Source of the DNA: Dyadobacter psychrotolerans | GTDB taxonomy: Bacteria; Bacteroidota; Bacteroidia; Cytophagales; Spirosomataceae | Direction: 5' to 3' | Length of the DNA stretch: 64,000 nucleotides | Assembly: GCF_004349265.1 (NCBI RefSeq) | Contig: NZ_SMFL01000008.1 | Location: forward strand, 186,001 to 250,000 | Part shown: positions 1-8,105 of the stretch, piece after piece | Layout: each line of letters opens with the position of its first letter | How positions within the stretch are numbered: position 1 is the first letter of the stretch | Position numbers and translations under genes: made by a program | Notes under the pieces: model-generated | Databases searched by the model: none | Seen by the model: only the letters and a program-made list of their open reading frames with translations | Told to the model about the DNA's origin: nothing

Positions 1-1
1 C

Positions 2-355
2 CTGGTTATTGAAGAAGATGGAAAGCGGAGCATTTATGATACAAAACATCATCAGATCTCAGGAATTTCACAGCAACAGGGCAGCAACAGGTCTTACCAG
101 TTCACCAGTCAGGACGGCCCGGTTGATCTGGCAAATCTGGCTTTAATTTCAGAGCCCGTAGAGCAAAAGCAGGAAACACCTGAACTAGCCTATGATGTAA
201 CGCATGCATATAGCTCCAATACGGTTCTGCCGGATAAAACGCCGGAAGATATCATCATTTCAACGATTGAAAAGATTAATATACTTTTCGAAAAAGGACA
301 GATAACAGAAGAGGAATTCAAGACTAAAAAACAGGAGTTACTCTCAAGATTATAG
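2..355 (+). CDS. C-terminal part of a SHOCT-domain protein (5' end outside window)
   Basis: An open frame runs from the window edge to a TAG stop at 353-355, giving about 117 residues without the N-terminus. The last 35 residues (IISTIEKINILFEKGQ, then ITEEEFKTKKQELLSRL) match the short SHOCT helix pair found at the C-terminus of many bacterial proteins, where it is thought to mediate oligomerisation. The preceding 80 residues are polar, rich in Gln and Ser, and I do not recognise them. A hairpin with a T-run follows 27 nt after the stop, which supports this as a true gene end. The function of the full protein cannot be judged from this fragment. Confidence 0.75.
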   Translation: MVIEEDGKRSIYDTKHHQISGISQQQGSNRSYQFTSQDGPVDLANLALISEPVEQKQETPELAYDVTHAYSSNTVLPDKTPEDIIISTIEKINILFEKGQITEEEFKTKKQELLSRL

Positions 356-381
356 CAGATAATTCCTGAAACAATTTGAAG

Positions 382-412
382 AGGTTATTCCGATTGTGGG
401 GTAGCCTTTTTT
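382..412 (+). terminator. Intrinsic terminator of the SHOCT gene
   Basis: Arms AGGTTATTCC (382-391) and GGGGTAGCCT (398-407) pair over ten positions if G-U pairs are allowed, with a six-base loop, and run into TTTTTT at 407-412. It lies just after the stop at 355. Confidence 0.6.
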
Positions 413-426
413 GTTTGGCCGGATAC

Positions 427-452
427 AAAAAAGGGTGCCCGATTGGGCACCC
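427..452 (-). terminator. Intrinsic terminator of the fasciclin gene
   Basis: A perfect 8-bp stem GGGTGCCC (433-440) and GGGCACCC (445-452) with loop GATT is followed on the minus strand by TTTTTTGT. It sits 40 nt past the fasciclin stop codon, back to back with the terminator of the plus-strand gene. Confidence 0.85.
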
Positions 453-491
453 GATTTAACACTTGTTAGTTGTCATTCCATCCACAAGCTG

Positions 492-1049
492 TTATGGCAT
501 TAAAACTTTGTCGATTACGTGAATTACACCGTTTGACTGGTACACATCCGCAATTGTAACCATAGCTTTATTTCCTTTTGAATCTGTTACCCAAACGTCC
601 TTACCTTTTGTGGTAAAACTAAGTTCCTCTCCCTGAACTGTTTTGGCCATAGCTTTGCCGTTACCGTCTTTGATCATTTTCATAACCGACTTTGAGTCAA
701 CTTTGCCAGGAATAACGTGATACGTTAAAACAGTTGTAAGCATTGCTTTGTTTTCTGGTTTCAGTAAGTTATCAACTGTCCCTGCCGGCAAAGCAGCAAA
801 GGCTGAATTAACAGGAGCAAAAACCGTGAATGGGCCTGCACCAGACAATGTTTCCACAAGGCCTGCGGCTTTCACAGCAGCAACCAAAGTTGTGTGATCT
901 TTTGAATTAACTGCGTTTTCAATAATGTTTTTGGAAGGATACATTGCTGCTCCGCCAACCATTACTGTTTTCTCTTTTTGAGCAAATGCTCCGAAACTTG
1001 CGAACAAAGCGATTGCTAATAGTGTGCTTTTGATTTTGGACGTTTTCAT
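492..1049 (-). CDS. Secreted fasciclin (FAS1) domain protein
   Basis: The 185-residue product begins with a signal peptide ending near FGAFAQ (residue 23), so it is exported. Residues 38-185 form one FAS1 domain. The H1 motif (GPFTVFAPVNSAFAALP), the central YHVIPG and the H2-type end NGVIHVIDKVLMP are all present. FAS1 domains are extracellular adhesion modules, and single-domain secreted forms are common in Bacteroidota, usually without a known partner. The gene stands alone: a strong terminator follows it and the next gene upstream (1176-2321) has the same direction but a 126-nt gap. The domain call is firm; the ligand is unknown. Confidence 0.9.
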   Translation of the reverse strand: MKTSKIKSTLLAIALFASFGAFAQKEKTVMVGGAAMYPSKNIIENAVNSKDHTTLVAAVKAAGLVETLSGAGPFTVFAPVNSAFAALPAGTVDNLLKPENKAMLTTVLTYHVIPGKVDSKSVMKMIKDGNGKAMAKTVQGEELSFTTKGKDVWVTDSKGNKAMVTIADVYQSNGVIHVIDKVLMP

Positions 1050-1175
1050 CGAAATAAGTTTGTTTTAGTTTTCGTGATATACGCCTTGAAATCCTTGCCG
1101 GATCGAAATGTTTATAAAATATATCAGGTAAAAACAAATTTAGGATCTAATCAGGCTGTCAGGTAGCTATTTAAC

Positions 1176-2321
1176 TCATGGAAGCGGATCACCTGCTGTT
1201 TTTAATTTCGGATCATAAATGGCAACACCTACCCGCGAATCAGCACAACCGTAATAAAGCAACCATTTCTTTTTAAAATGAACCATTCCCTCAATAAACA
1301 CGGTTCCGGCTGCATATTGACCACTTTTTTCAAAGGATTCCATTGGACGGAAAAAAGGAACATCCAGTCTTGAAATTACTTTTGTAGGGTCATTTTTATC
1401 AAACAAAACCTGTCCGGCACAATAGCTGTTGGGTGTATAACGAAGATCTCCGTCTGCACCTTTGTCATTTTTTCCATTGTATAAAAGCAAAATACCTTTC
1501 TCCGTTAAAATTGCCGGAGGTCCGCATTCGGTAAGATTACTGTCAAAAAAACCTTTTCTCGGTGAAATCAGATTCACAGTATTTTGATTTTTATCAACAA
1601 CCGGTTCCCAATTAATCAGATCCGTAGAGGTTGCTACGTTCACATTTGCTTCACCAAAATAAAGCCAGTATTTGCCGTTTACTTTTGCAATCACCTGCTT
1701 GTCATTGACCAGCCGTGTAAGTATCGATCCTGATTTTGTCCAGATATTGTTGAATTTTCCATTGTACGCTTTTGCAAATGCCGGCCCATGCTTTTGCCAT
1801 TCAACAAGGTCACGTGATGTAGCCACTCCGATTCTTGCTTTATCCTGATTCCATTGTGTATAAAAAATGACATATAAGCCGTCTTCGGTAACTGCCACGC
1901 GCGGATCTTCGCAGCCTCCAGGCCATTCCATTGCTTTCTGACTGTCATCGGCGGGGAATAAAACAGGTGTTTTTCTTCTTTGAAAACTGATGCCATCTGT
2001 ACTTTCGGCATAGCCAATCCGGGATGTGCGTTTTCCGATTGCTCTGCCTGCCTTATCCTCTGCGCGGTACAGTACAATTACTTTTCCATCCTTAATCGTC
2101 GCCGCGGGGTTGAATGTATCATTGGATTCCCAATCGACCATTTTTTTATTCATGGGACACATAAACCGTGATGTGCTGTCGGGAGAAATAACCGGATTCA
2201 CGCCTTTGGGACGAACAAATCCGCCAAATGCCCAATCCGGTAAACTATTACTCTTTTGTGCATCTGCCACATTACCGGCCAGAATAAATAAAATGAAAAA
2301 GGTGAATAATGAATATTTCAT
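1176..2321 (-). CDS. Secreted GH130-type beta-mannoside phosphorylase/hydrolase family protein
   Basis: The 381-residue protein has a signal peptide ending near ADAQ (residue 22), followed by a five-bladed beta-propeller pattern. The marks of glycoside hydrolase family 130 are visible: FNPAA near residue 70, the GGCEDPR motif near residue 137, and repeated strand motifs such as ATSRDLVEWQKHG. Family 130 contains cytoplasmic mannosyl phosphorylases and exported beta-1,2-mannosidases. Export favours the hydrolytic type, because free phosphate and sugar phosphates have little use outside the cytoplasm; that step is inference. The closest neighbours (YceI, fasciclin) do not suggest a pathway. The family assignment is fairly sure, the substrate is not known. 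Confidence 0.8.
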   Translation of the reverse strand: MKYSLFTFFILFILAGNVADAQKSNSLPDWAFGGFVRPKGVNPVISPDSTSRFMCPMNKKMVDWESNDTFNPAATIKDGKVIVLYRAEDKAGRAIGKRTSRIGYAESTDGISFQRRKTPVLFPADDSQKAMEWPGGCEDPRVAVTEDGLYVIFYTQWNQDKARIGVATSRDLVEWQKHGPAFAKAYNGKFNNIWTKSGSILTRLVNDKQVIAKVNGKYWLYFGEANVNVATSTDLINWEPVVDKNQNTVNLISPRKGFFDSNLTECGPPAILTEKGILLLYNGKNDKGADGDLRYTPNSYCAGQVLFDKNDPTKVISRLDVPFFRPMESFEKSGQYAAGTVFIEGMVHFKKKWLLYYGCADSRVGVAIYDPKLKTAGDPLP

Positions 2322-2402
2322 AAATATTTCCTGATTTAATTGATCAAGCCAAAGATAAAACCATTTCTTCTGAACAGATTTATAATGTTAAAAATCGGCC
2401 AC

Positions 2403-2434
2403 AAAAAATCCTGTCCGATGGAATCAGACAGGAT
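2403..2434 (-). terminator. Intrinsic terminator of the YceI gene
   Basis: Arms ATCCTGTC (2408-2415) and GACAGGAT (2427-2434) form an 8-bp stem. On the minus strand it is followed by a T-run (complement of AAAAAA at 2403-2408). It lies 30 nt after the YceI stop. Confidence 0.75.
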
Positions 2435-2463
2435 CAAAGTCATGTTAAGGATCTGCGGCTCAA

Positions 2464-3075
2464 TTATTTGTTTGCTACAAGATTAACGTCAAGAGTGAAG
2501 TCATTATCAATCGCTTTATCGCCCAGGTTTTCGAAGAAATTGGATGAGCGGAATTTGATATCATATTTGGTTCTGTCTACTGAGATTTTGGCATCAGCAG
2601 TTACTTTTTTGCCATCTGATTTAACAGTCGCAGGAAATTTAATGTCGCTGGTAATACCTTTGATGGTCAATTTTCCGGTGATGTCATAAGCACCAGCTCC
2701 TTTTGCAGTCACAGAAGTAATCACAAACTTAGCTTGTGGATGCGCTTCAACAGCAAAGAAATCTGCATTTTTAAGGTGACCTGTCAGTTTTCCGTTCATG
2801 TCAGCATCCTTAACGTCTGTTACGGTAAGGTTTTTCATGTCAAGAACAAATGTTCCGCCTTTCAGTTTATCTCCGTCAACGATCAACGAACCGCTGCTTA
2901 GGGGTACAGTTCCTGCGTGTGTACCGGTAACTTTTTTAGCTCCCCAGGTAACTGTGCTGCTTTTGGTATCCACTGTCAGTGTTTTGTCAGCAAGTTTCGC
3001 CTTATCGTCGCCGCCAGCCATTGAGACGGAATTTACTAACATTCCTGCCAAAAGAAATACAAAGATTTTTTTCAT
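2464..3075 (-). CDS. YceI-family periplasmic lipid-binding protein
   Basis: The 203-residue protein has a signal peptide ending near SMAGG (residue 22) and a single YceI lipocalin-like domain over residues 30-203. Typical stretches are STVTWGAKKVTGTHAGTV near the start, GHLKNADFFAVEAHPQAKF in the middle and the closing DFTLDVNLVANK. YceI proteins are small antiparallel barrels that bind isoprenoid or other long-chain lipids in the periplasm; deletion phenotypes vary between species. The gene has its own terminator and a 101-nt gap upstream, so it is probably transcribed alone. The family is clear, the ligand in this organism is not. Confidence 0.92.
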   Translation of the reverse strand: MKKIFVFLLAGMLVNSVSMAGGDDKAKLADKTLTVDTKSSTVTWGAKKVTGTHAGTVPLSSGSLIVDGDKLKGGTFVLDMKNLTVTDVKDADMNGKLTGHLKNADFFAVEAHPQAKFVITSVTAKGAGAYDITGKLTIKGITSDIKFPATVKSDGKKVTADAKISVDRTKYDIKFRSSNFFENLGDKAIDNDFTLDVNLVANK

Positions 3076-3176
3076 AATTTGTTCGGTTTAATTTAATAGT
3101 AATAAGTTAATTGGATAAAAACTGCACTAAGATAAACATATATACGTCCTAAAAATTGTGTTGGTTAAAATGTAAA

Positions 3177-3749
3177 TCAGGACAATTCCTGAACTGTCTC
3201 TTTTGATAGCTCAAAACTACTCAGCTGTTCCAGTATCAGCTTTCCTTCCTGCCAGTCATGCAGCTTCGAAACCGCGTTAATATGCCCTTTTCTTCCAATG
3301 TTAATAAATTCACTTCCCCAGTTCCTTGCAAAAATTTCCGACCGCCCGATAGTGGCATATATGTCATTGTTACTGGCTACGACAATACTTTTAAAGGGCA
3401 ATTTTAAAGTGGGAACAGGAGTGAAGCCTACAACAAAATTAAGTCTTTTGGATAACTCTGCGTCCGCTGGCGCCACAAGCAAAGCACCTGAAATAAATTC
3501 TGAGGTATATTCCTGCGCCCAGTGTGCTACGGTGATACAGCCCAGGCTATGTGCAACCAGCACAGTAGGTTCTGTCAGTTTACTGATTTGTTCCTGTAAT
3601 TTAACTACCCATTCATCTTTCACAGGCCAGTCCCAGTTTACCTGTTCTGCGCGACTGAACAGATGCGGATATTGTACTTCCCAGATCGTCTGCCAGTGAT
3701 TAGGCCCTGAGCTTGCTAATCCCGGAACAGTCAAAAAACGCGTAGTCAT
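3177..3749 (-). CDS. RBBP9/YdeN-family alpha/beta hydrolase
   Basis: The 190-residue cytoplasmic protein opens with TVPGLASSGPNHWQTIWE, the signature of the RBBP9/YdeN serine hydrolase family. The nucleophile elbow is AHSLGC near residue 69, an Asp is present in NNDIYAT, and the catalytic His lies in GRKGHINA. The length is normal for the family. Members are serine hydrolases of unclear physiological substrate. There is no signal peptide, unlike its neighbours on either side, and wide gaps on both sides suggest a separate transcript. Confidence 0.88.
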   Translation of the reverse strand: MTTRFLTVPGLASSGPNHWQTIWEVQYPHLFSRAEQVNWDWPVKDEWVVKLQEQISKLTEPTVLVAHSLGCITVAHWAQEYTSEFISGALLVAPADAELSKRLNFVVGFTPVPTLKLPFKSIVVASNNDIYATIGRSEIFARNWGSEFINIGRKGHINAVSKLHDWQEGKLILEQLSSFELSKETVQELS

Positions 3750-3887
3750 AAAGATTGATGATGAATAGAAACCTAATGCCTGTAAAAATAAATTCCAAGT
3801 TCTGAATTTTTAAACAGTAATAATGAGTTGACGAATTTAAAGTCAAAATTCTTAATGTCCCTTAATTTCTTAAAGTTAAATATTAAT

Positions 3888-4967
3888 CTACTTTTTATTC
3901 ATCACACAACGAAAGCCAAGGTTATTGCTTCCGCTGGTTACTTCACCTTTTCCTCTGCTGCCTGCTTTGTATCGTATGCAATAATCGTCGCTGCACAAAA
4001 ATGAACCTCCGCGCTGTACTCTTTTAACCGCGCCCGGCTCATCCGGATCATAGCTGTCCGATGGTCCCTGAGGATTTCTGGAAGCACTTTTCTGATAATA
4101 ATCGGGACGGTACAAATCCTGGCACCACTCCCAGACATTTCCATCCATATCGAACAATCCATAATTATTTGCAGGAAAAGATTTAACCGGAGCTGCACCT
4201 AAATAACCATCCTCTTTTGTGTTTTTGTCAGGAAAGCTGCCCTGGTAAATATTGGCTACCCATTTGTTGCCAGGTTTGAGCTGGTCGCCCCAATAGTAAG
4301 TGTGGTTTCCCTTTCCTCCCTGAGCCGCAAATTCCCATTCTGCTTCTGTAGGTAAACGTTTCCCTGCCCATTTTGCATACGCCGCTGCATCCTCATACGA
4401 TACGTGAATGACAGGATAATTTTCTCTTCCCTTTATCGAGCTGCCTTTTCCTTCGGGTTTTGCCCAGCTTGCATCGGGAGTATAATTCCACCATTGCAAA
4501 GGGTTATCCAGTGAAACAGCTGTTGCCGTAGGTGTAAATACGGCCGAACCCGGCACCAGTTTATCTGCCGGAACTCCGGGATAGTCGGCAGGATTAAGTG
4601 GTCTTTCAGCCACAGTCTTATAATTGGTTGCTGCTACAAAACGGGCATATTCTGCATTGGTTACTTCATGTTCGTCCATAAAAAAACCATCGACGGTTAC
4701 ATCGTGCATCGGTCTGGAATCCGGAAATTCATCGGAACCCATTAGAAATTTTCCTCCGGGAATCCATTTCATGCCCGTTGTGTCACTTTTTTCCTCTGTA
4801 ACATTTCCGGCATTTTGAATGGCCGCTGCTCTTGAAGGAATTCCATCCGCGATGCAATGTGCCAGGCTGTCGGCTGTTTTTTCGGCAGCGGTTTGTTTTT
4901 TATCACAGCCAAAATTAATTGCTGCAATTCCTATAATAAGAGCAATTGCTTCACTTCTAAACATCAT
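3888..4967 (-). CDS. Formylglycine-generating enzyme (sulfatase-activating), exported
   Basis: The 359-residue protein begins with a hydrophobic leader ending FGC at residue 21, so it may be a lipoprotein, although the -3 position (Asn) is poor for a lipobox. Residues 65-357 form an FGE-sulfatase domain. Most bacterial members of this fold lack the active site, but here RGGSFLC and DDYC give Cys325 and Cys330 with the same five-residue spacing as the catalytic pair of true formylglycine-generating enzymes, followed by NLGFRC. It should oxidise the sulfatase cysteine to formylglycine. It lies 24 nt downstream of a Cys-type sulfatase on the same strand, which is its likely substrate. Export implies that the modification happens outside the cytoplasm, or that the leader is a membrane anchor. 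Confidence 0.9.
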   Translation of the reverse strand: MMFRSEAIALIIGIAAINFGCDKKQTAAEKTADSLAHCIADGIPSRAAAIQNAGNVTEEKSDTTGMKWIPGGKFLMGSDEFPDSRPMHDVTVDGFFMDEHEVTNAEYARFVAATNYKTVAERPLNPADYPGVPADKLVPGSAVFTPTATAVSLDNPLQWWNYTPDASWAKPEGKGSSIKGRENYPVIHVSYEDAAAYAKWAGKRLPTEAEWEFAAQGGKGNHTYYWGDQLKPGNKWVANIYQGSFPDKNTKEDGYLGAAPVKSFPANNYGLFDMDGNVWEWCQDLYRPDYYQKSASRNPQGPSDSYDPDEPGAVKRVQRGGSFLCSDDYCIRYKAGSRGKGEVTSGSNNLGFRCVMNKK

Positions 4968-4991
4968 AACTTTTGTCTACGCTGTCTTTTA

Positions 4992-6557
4992 TTATTTCTT
5001 CGCTCCGGCCAGTATCTGCAGCGCTTCTTTGTCCTGATATTGATTCATCAACTGTTTCAGTTTTACTTTAAGATCCGCTGTAATTGCTTCCGAGCCTTTG
5101 CTGCCATAAATGTTTGCGATTTCTGTCGGATCCGTTTTCAGATCATACAGTTCCCAGGAATCGGCGCCGTTGTAAAAGTAAGCAAGTTTATAACGATCTG
5201 TACGTATACCGAAGTGTGGAAACACATGGTGCGGTTCAGGGAATTCGTAATAATGATAATATGCTTCTTTCCGCCATGGCACTTTTGCGGTGGCCTTTGT
5301 GCCGTTCAGCAATGGAAAAAATGATTTTCCCTGAATGTCGGACGGGATTTTTACACCTGCAATGTTCAGAACAGTTGGTGCCCAGTCAATATTTAACACA
5401 AGATCATCAACCTTAGATCCCGGTTTGATTACACCCGGATAACGAATTACGAAAGGCGTTTTAAGAGATTCCTCATAAATAAAGCGTTTGTCAAACCATC
5501 CATGCTCACCCATGTAAAAGCCCTGGTCGGAAGCGTAAATCACAACCGTATTTTTAGCCAGTCCCGATTTGTCAAGGTAATCAAGCAGTTTACCGATATT
5601 GCGGTCCAGGGAGTTGGCCGTCGAAAGATAATCTTTCAGATAACGCTGATATTTCCATTCCGTTAACGCTTTTCCGGTCAGTTTTTTTTCTGCCGGTTCT
5701 TTTGAGATCTTGTCGTAATAGGCTTTAAATACCTTTTTTTGTTCCGGGTCAAAACGATTGTAAGTCCAGTCCTTATCATAGTCGGCGTCAACCTTTAGGT
5801 CCTGTTTCAGTCGCATCGTTTTTTCGATGGTCATATCCTGTTGCTTCGCAGCTTCTCTTCCTTTATAATCATCATAAAAAGTGGAAGGCAGCGGGAAGTT
5901 TACATTGTCATAAGCACCCAAATCCTGCAAGTCCGGCAGCCATTCTCTGTGGGTAGCTTTATGCCCGACTATAAGAAAAAATGGCTTGGAATTATCCCGT
6001 TTGTCCAGCCAATCGGTTGAAAACTTAGTAATGATATCTGAAACATAACCTTTGTAACGGGTTGTGTCGTTGGGCTGGCTTATGAAATCCGGATTGTAAT
6101 AATTGCCCTGTCCAGGTAATATATTCCAGTAATCAAACCCTTTCGGCAGACTGTTGAGGTGCATTTTACCAATCCAGGCAGTTTGGTAACCGCTTTGTCT
6201 CAGCGTTTCAGGAAATAACGTCTGATTGGTATCAAATCTTGTCCTGTCGTTTCTTTTGTAGCCATTGGTATGGCTGTATTTTCCGGTAAGTAATGTTGCC
6301 CGGCTCGGTCCACAAATCGAATTTGTAACCAGGTTATTGTTTAATAATGCGCCTTCTTTTGCAATACGGTCAATGTTAGGCGTCTTGGCAAATTTGTTTC
6401 CGTAAGCGCCAATTGCCTGATAGGCGTGGTCGTCGGAAAATATAAAAATGATGTTTGGTCTTGCTGCCGATTTGCCGGATTGAGCGTGTACCCTCAGGCG
6501 TGTTGTTGTTAATAACAGGAAAGCAACTGCGAAAAGGAGTAAAATACGGAATTTCAT
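4992..6557 (-). CDS. Secreted S1-family sulfatase (Cys type)
   Basis: The 521-residue protein has a signal peptide ending near VHAQ (residue 26). The alkaline phosphatase-like sulfatase domain covers residues 33-500. Metal-binding Asp42-Asp43 lie in IFSDDHAYQAIGAYGN, and the sulfatase motif CGPSRATLLTG starts at Cys82, the residue converted to formylglycine. Later motifs include YASDQGFYMGEHGWFDKR and RYPGVIKPGS. It hydrolyses sulfate esters, probably on a glycan, in the periplasm or outside the cell. The downstream gene, 24 nt away, is a formylglycine-generating enzyme with an intact cysteine pair, so the two form an activation unit. No glycoside hydrolase or SusCD pair lies next to them, so the substrate cannot be inferred. 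Confidence 0.93.
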   Translation of the reverse strand: MKFRILLLFAVAFLLLTTTRLRVHAQSGKSAARPNIIFIFSDDHAYQAIGAYGNKFAKTPNIDRIAKEGALLNNNLVTNSICGPSRATLLTGKYSHTNGYKRNDRTRFDTNQTLFPETLRQSGYQTAWIGKMHLNSLPKGFDYWNILPGQGNYYNPDFISQPNDTTRYKGYVSDIITKFSTDWLDKRDNSKPFFLIVGHKATHREWLPDLQDLGAYDNVNFPLPSTFYDDYKGREAAKQQDMTIEKTMRLKQDLKVDADYDKDWTYNRFDPEQKKVFKAYYDKISKEPAEKKLTGKALTEWKYQRYLKDYLSTANSLDRNIGKLLDYLDKSGLAKNTVVIYASDQGFYMGEHGWFDKRFIYEESLKTPFVIRYPGVIKPGSKVDDLVLNIDWAPTVLNIAGVKIPSDIQGKSFFPLLNGTKATAKVPWRKEAYYHYYEFPEPHHVFPHFGIRTDRYKLAYFYNGADSWELYDLKTDPTEIANIYGSKGSEAITADLKVKLKQLMNQYQDKEALQILAGAKK

Positions 6558-6696
6558 GTCAGGATTCAGGACTTAGATCTTTGGTAAATATTAAATGAAA
6601 CACATAGTCTACAAGGTGAGTAGACAAAGTAAGCGTTAACTTTATTGAATAACAAGAATATTAAATTATTTAAGTGAAAATGATCAGACACTACAG

Positions 6697-6731
6697 CAAA
6701 AAGCGGAAGCATGCTGCTGCATACTCCCGCT
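6697..6731 (-). terminator. Intrinsic terminator of the DUF4142 gene
   Basis: Arms AGCGG (6702-6706) and CCGCT (6727-6731), with an inner GCATGC/GCAT pairing, are followed on the minus strand by TTTTT (complement of 6698-6702). It lies 20 nt past the stop of the DUF4142 gene. Confidence 0.65.
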
Positions 6732-6751
6732 CTTTAAATATGTGCAAAATG

Positions 6752-7315
6752 TTACTTCACAGCATCCTTCATCGCTTGTGCCATTTCCAGGTGGTGCTGT
6801 AAAGTTGGTACTTTCCCAGCCGCCCAAGATTTGATATCAGCATCTTTGCCATCTTTTGCTGCTTCCTGAAATTCGTCAATATCTTCCTTATGGTCATCTA
6901 CCATAAAAGAAGCATAGGCCTGATCGAATTCTTTTCCTTTTTTCTTAGCTAAATCGTCGTATTTCTTTTGTTTATCGTCGCTTAGTGTCGCAGGCAAAGT
7001 AATATTTTTCTGCTGCGCCAGCGCTTTAAGTTCGTCACCAGCTTTTGAATGATCCTTTACCATCATTTTACCAAAATCCTTAACCGCCGAAGAAGAGCCA
7101 TTGGTTTGTGCTAACTCTCCAAGTTTTACTTCTATCATACCACCATCCGCAGCGGCAACAGCAAATTCAGTATCATCCTCTACCTTAGTATCCTCAAATT
7201 TTTCTTCATTCTGTTCTTCTGCTACCTCTTTGCTATCCTCTTTTTTTTCAGAGTTGCAGGCAGAGAAAGTCATCATGGAAGCTATTAGCAGTGCACTTAA
7301 CGTGATCCTTTTCAT
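6752..7315 (-). CDS. DUF4142-domain lipoprotein
   Basis: The frame is open further upstream to 7417, but the start at 7315 is chosen because it gives a normal lipoprotein signal (MKRITLSALLIASM, then TFSAC with the Cys near residue 19). The product is 187 residues. An acidic linker rich in Glu and Lys (residues 20-45) leads into a DUF4142 helical bundle over residues 55-187, with the typical DFGKMMVKDHSKAGDELKAL and FMVDDHKEDIDEFQ segments. DUF4142 proteins have a ferritin-like fold and are exported, and are often linked with envelope stress; their molecular role is unknown. The 320-nt region upstream carries the divergent promoters for this gene and the phytochrome operon. Confidence 0.88.
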   Translation of the reverse strand: MKRITLSALLIASMMTFSACNSEKKEDSKEVAEEQNEEKFEDTKVEDDTEFAVAAADGGMIEVKLGELAQTNGSSSAVKDFGKMMVKDHSKAGDELKALAQQKNITLPATLSDDKQKKYDDLAKKKGKEFDQAYASFMVDDHKEDIDEFQEAAKDGKDADIKSWAAGKVPTLQHHLEMAQAMKDAVK

Positions 7316-7635
7316 AATTAGTGATATTTTTTTGTGATATAATGCTCTTGAGGGGTAAAAAAGCATGCCAGTTGGATTAATCAAAAAATAGCTGGTTGGA
7401 TTAACTACTAAACTCATCTAATACAAATTTGAATACGTATATTTAGATTAGCAGATATGTAGGATGCAGCACTTATCTAAAAAATCTTAAAACCAAACCG
7501 GAAGGAAGCAAATCGCTGAAAAGTGATGCTGAAGATGTCTGCTTGAAAAAGATATATTAAATTTGATTTTTATATTGTAGTCCTGTTAAGGACAAAACAA
7601 ACTTAGCTGGTAAGGCGCAGCCCCATTAATCATCA
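7316..7635. other. Divergent intergenic region between the DUF4142 gene and the phytochrome operon
   Basis: No gene is visible. It contains a ten-base direct repeat GTTGGATTAA at 7371-7380 and 7395-7404, 24 nt apart, on the DUF4142 side. On the other side are a promoter-like TAAATTTG at 7558-7565 and a small hairpin GTCCT-GTTA-AGGAC just after it, before the response-regulator start at 7636. Confidence 0.6.
7558..7565 (+). promoter_or_regulatory. Possible -7 element of the phytochrome operon
   Basis: TAAATTTG fits the Bacteroidota -7 consensus TAnnTTTG, and lies about 70 nt upstream of the first gene of the operon. No good -33 TTTG is found at the usual distance, so the call is tentative. 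Confidence 0.3.
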
Positions 7636-8088
7636 ATGAAAGAGAATAAACCCGTCCACATTTTACTGGCGGACGACGATGAAGACGATACCTCTTTATT
7701 CCAGGAAGCGCTGGAACAAATACAGATTTCCACCAGACTTGACATTGCAGAAAATGGTATGGAGCTGATGCATACACTGGCGGATAATCAGCATGTACCT
7801 GACTTGATATTTTTGGATATGAATATGCCAATTAAAAATGGCCTGGAATGTCTTGTCGAGATCAGGAATTCCGACGATTTTAAGGAAATTCCGGTTGTTA
7901 TTCTTTCAACATCGGTTGCAGATTATCTTCTGAAATCTGCCTATCAGGCGGGAGCAAATCTTTATATTCAGAAGCCAACGAGTTTTTCAGGTTTAGTACA
8001 AATCATAGAAAAGTGCCTTAGCCGGAAGGAGGATTTGAAAAATACGACGGATCTGGAACAATTTTTGATCAGGAACAACAATAATTAA
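7636..8088 (+). CDS. Single-domain response regulator of the phytochrome operon
   Basis: The 150-residue protein is a lone receiver domain of the Rcp1 type found next to phytochromes. The acidic pocket Asp13-Asp15, the phosphoacceptor Asp61 in FLDMNMP, the Ser/Thr switch in VILSTS and the conserved Lys in IQKPTS are all present. No DNA-binding or enzyme domain follows, so it must signal by protein contact. It is first in a plus-strand trio with heme oxygenase (17-nt gap) and bacteriophytochrome, and is the natural phosphate receiver of that kinase. Confidence 0.92.
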   Translation: MKENKPVHILLADDDEDDTSLFQEALEQIQISTRLDIAENGMELMHTLADNQHVPDLIFLDMNMPIKNGLECLVEIRNSDDFKEIPVVILSTSVADYLLKSAYQAGANLYIQKPTSFSGLVQIIEKCLSRKEDLKNTTDLEQFLIRNNNN

Positions 8089-8105
8089 GTTTCAATATTC
8101 GCAGC

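Noticed and set aside
7316-7417. N-terminal extension of the DUF4142 protein to 7417
   Set aside because: The extension is not signal-like; the internal Met at 7315 gives a normal lipoprotein leader.
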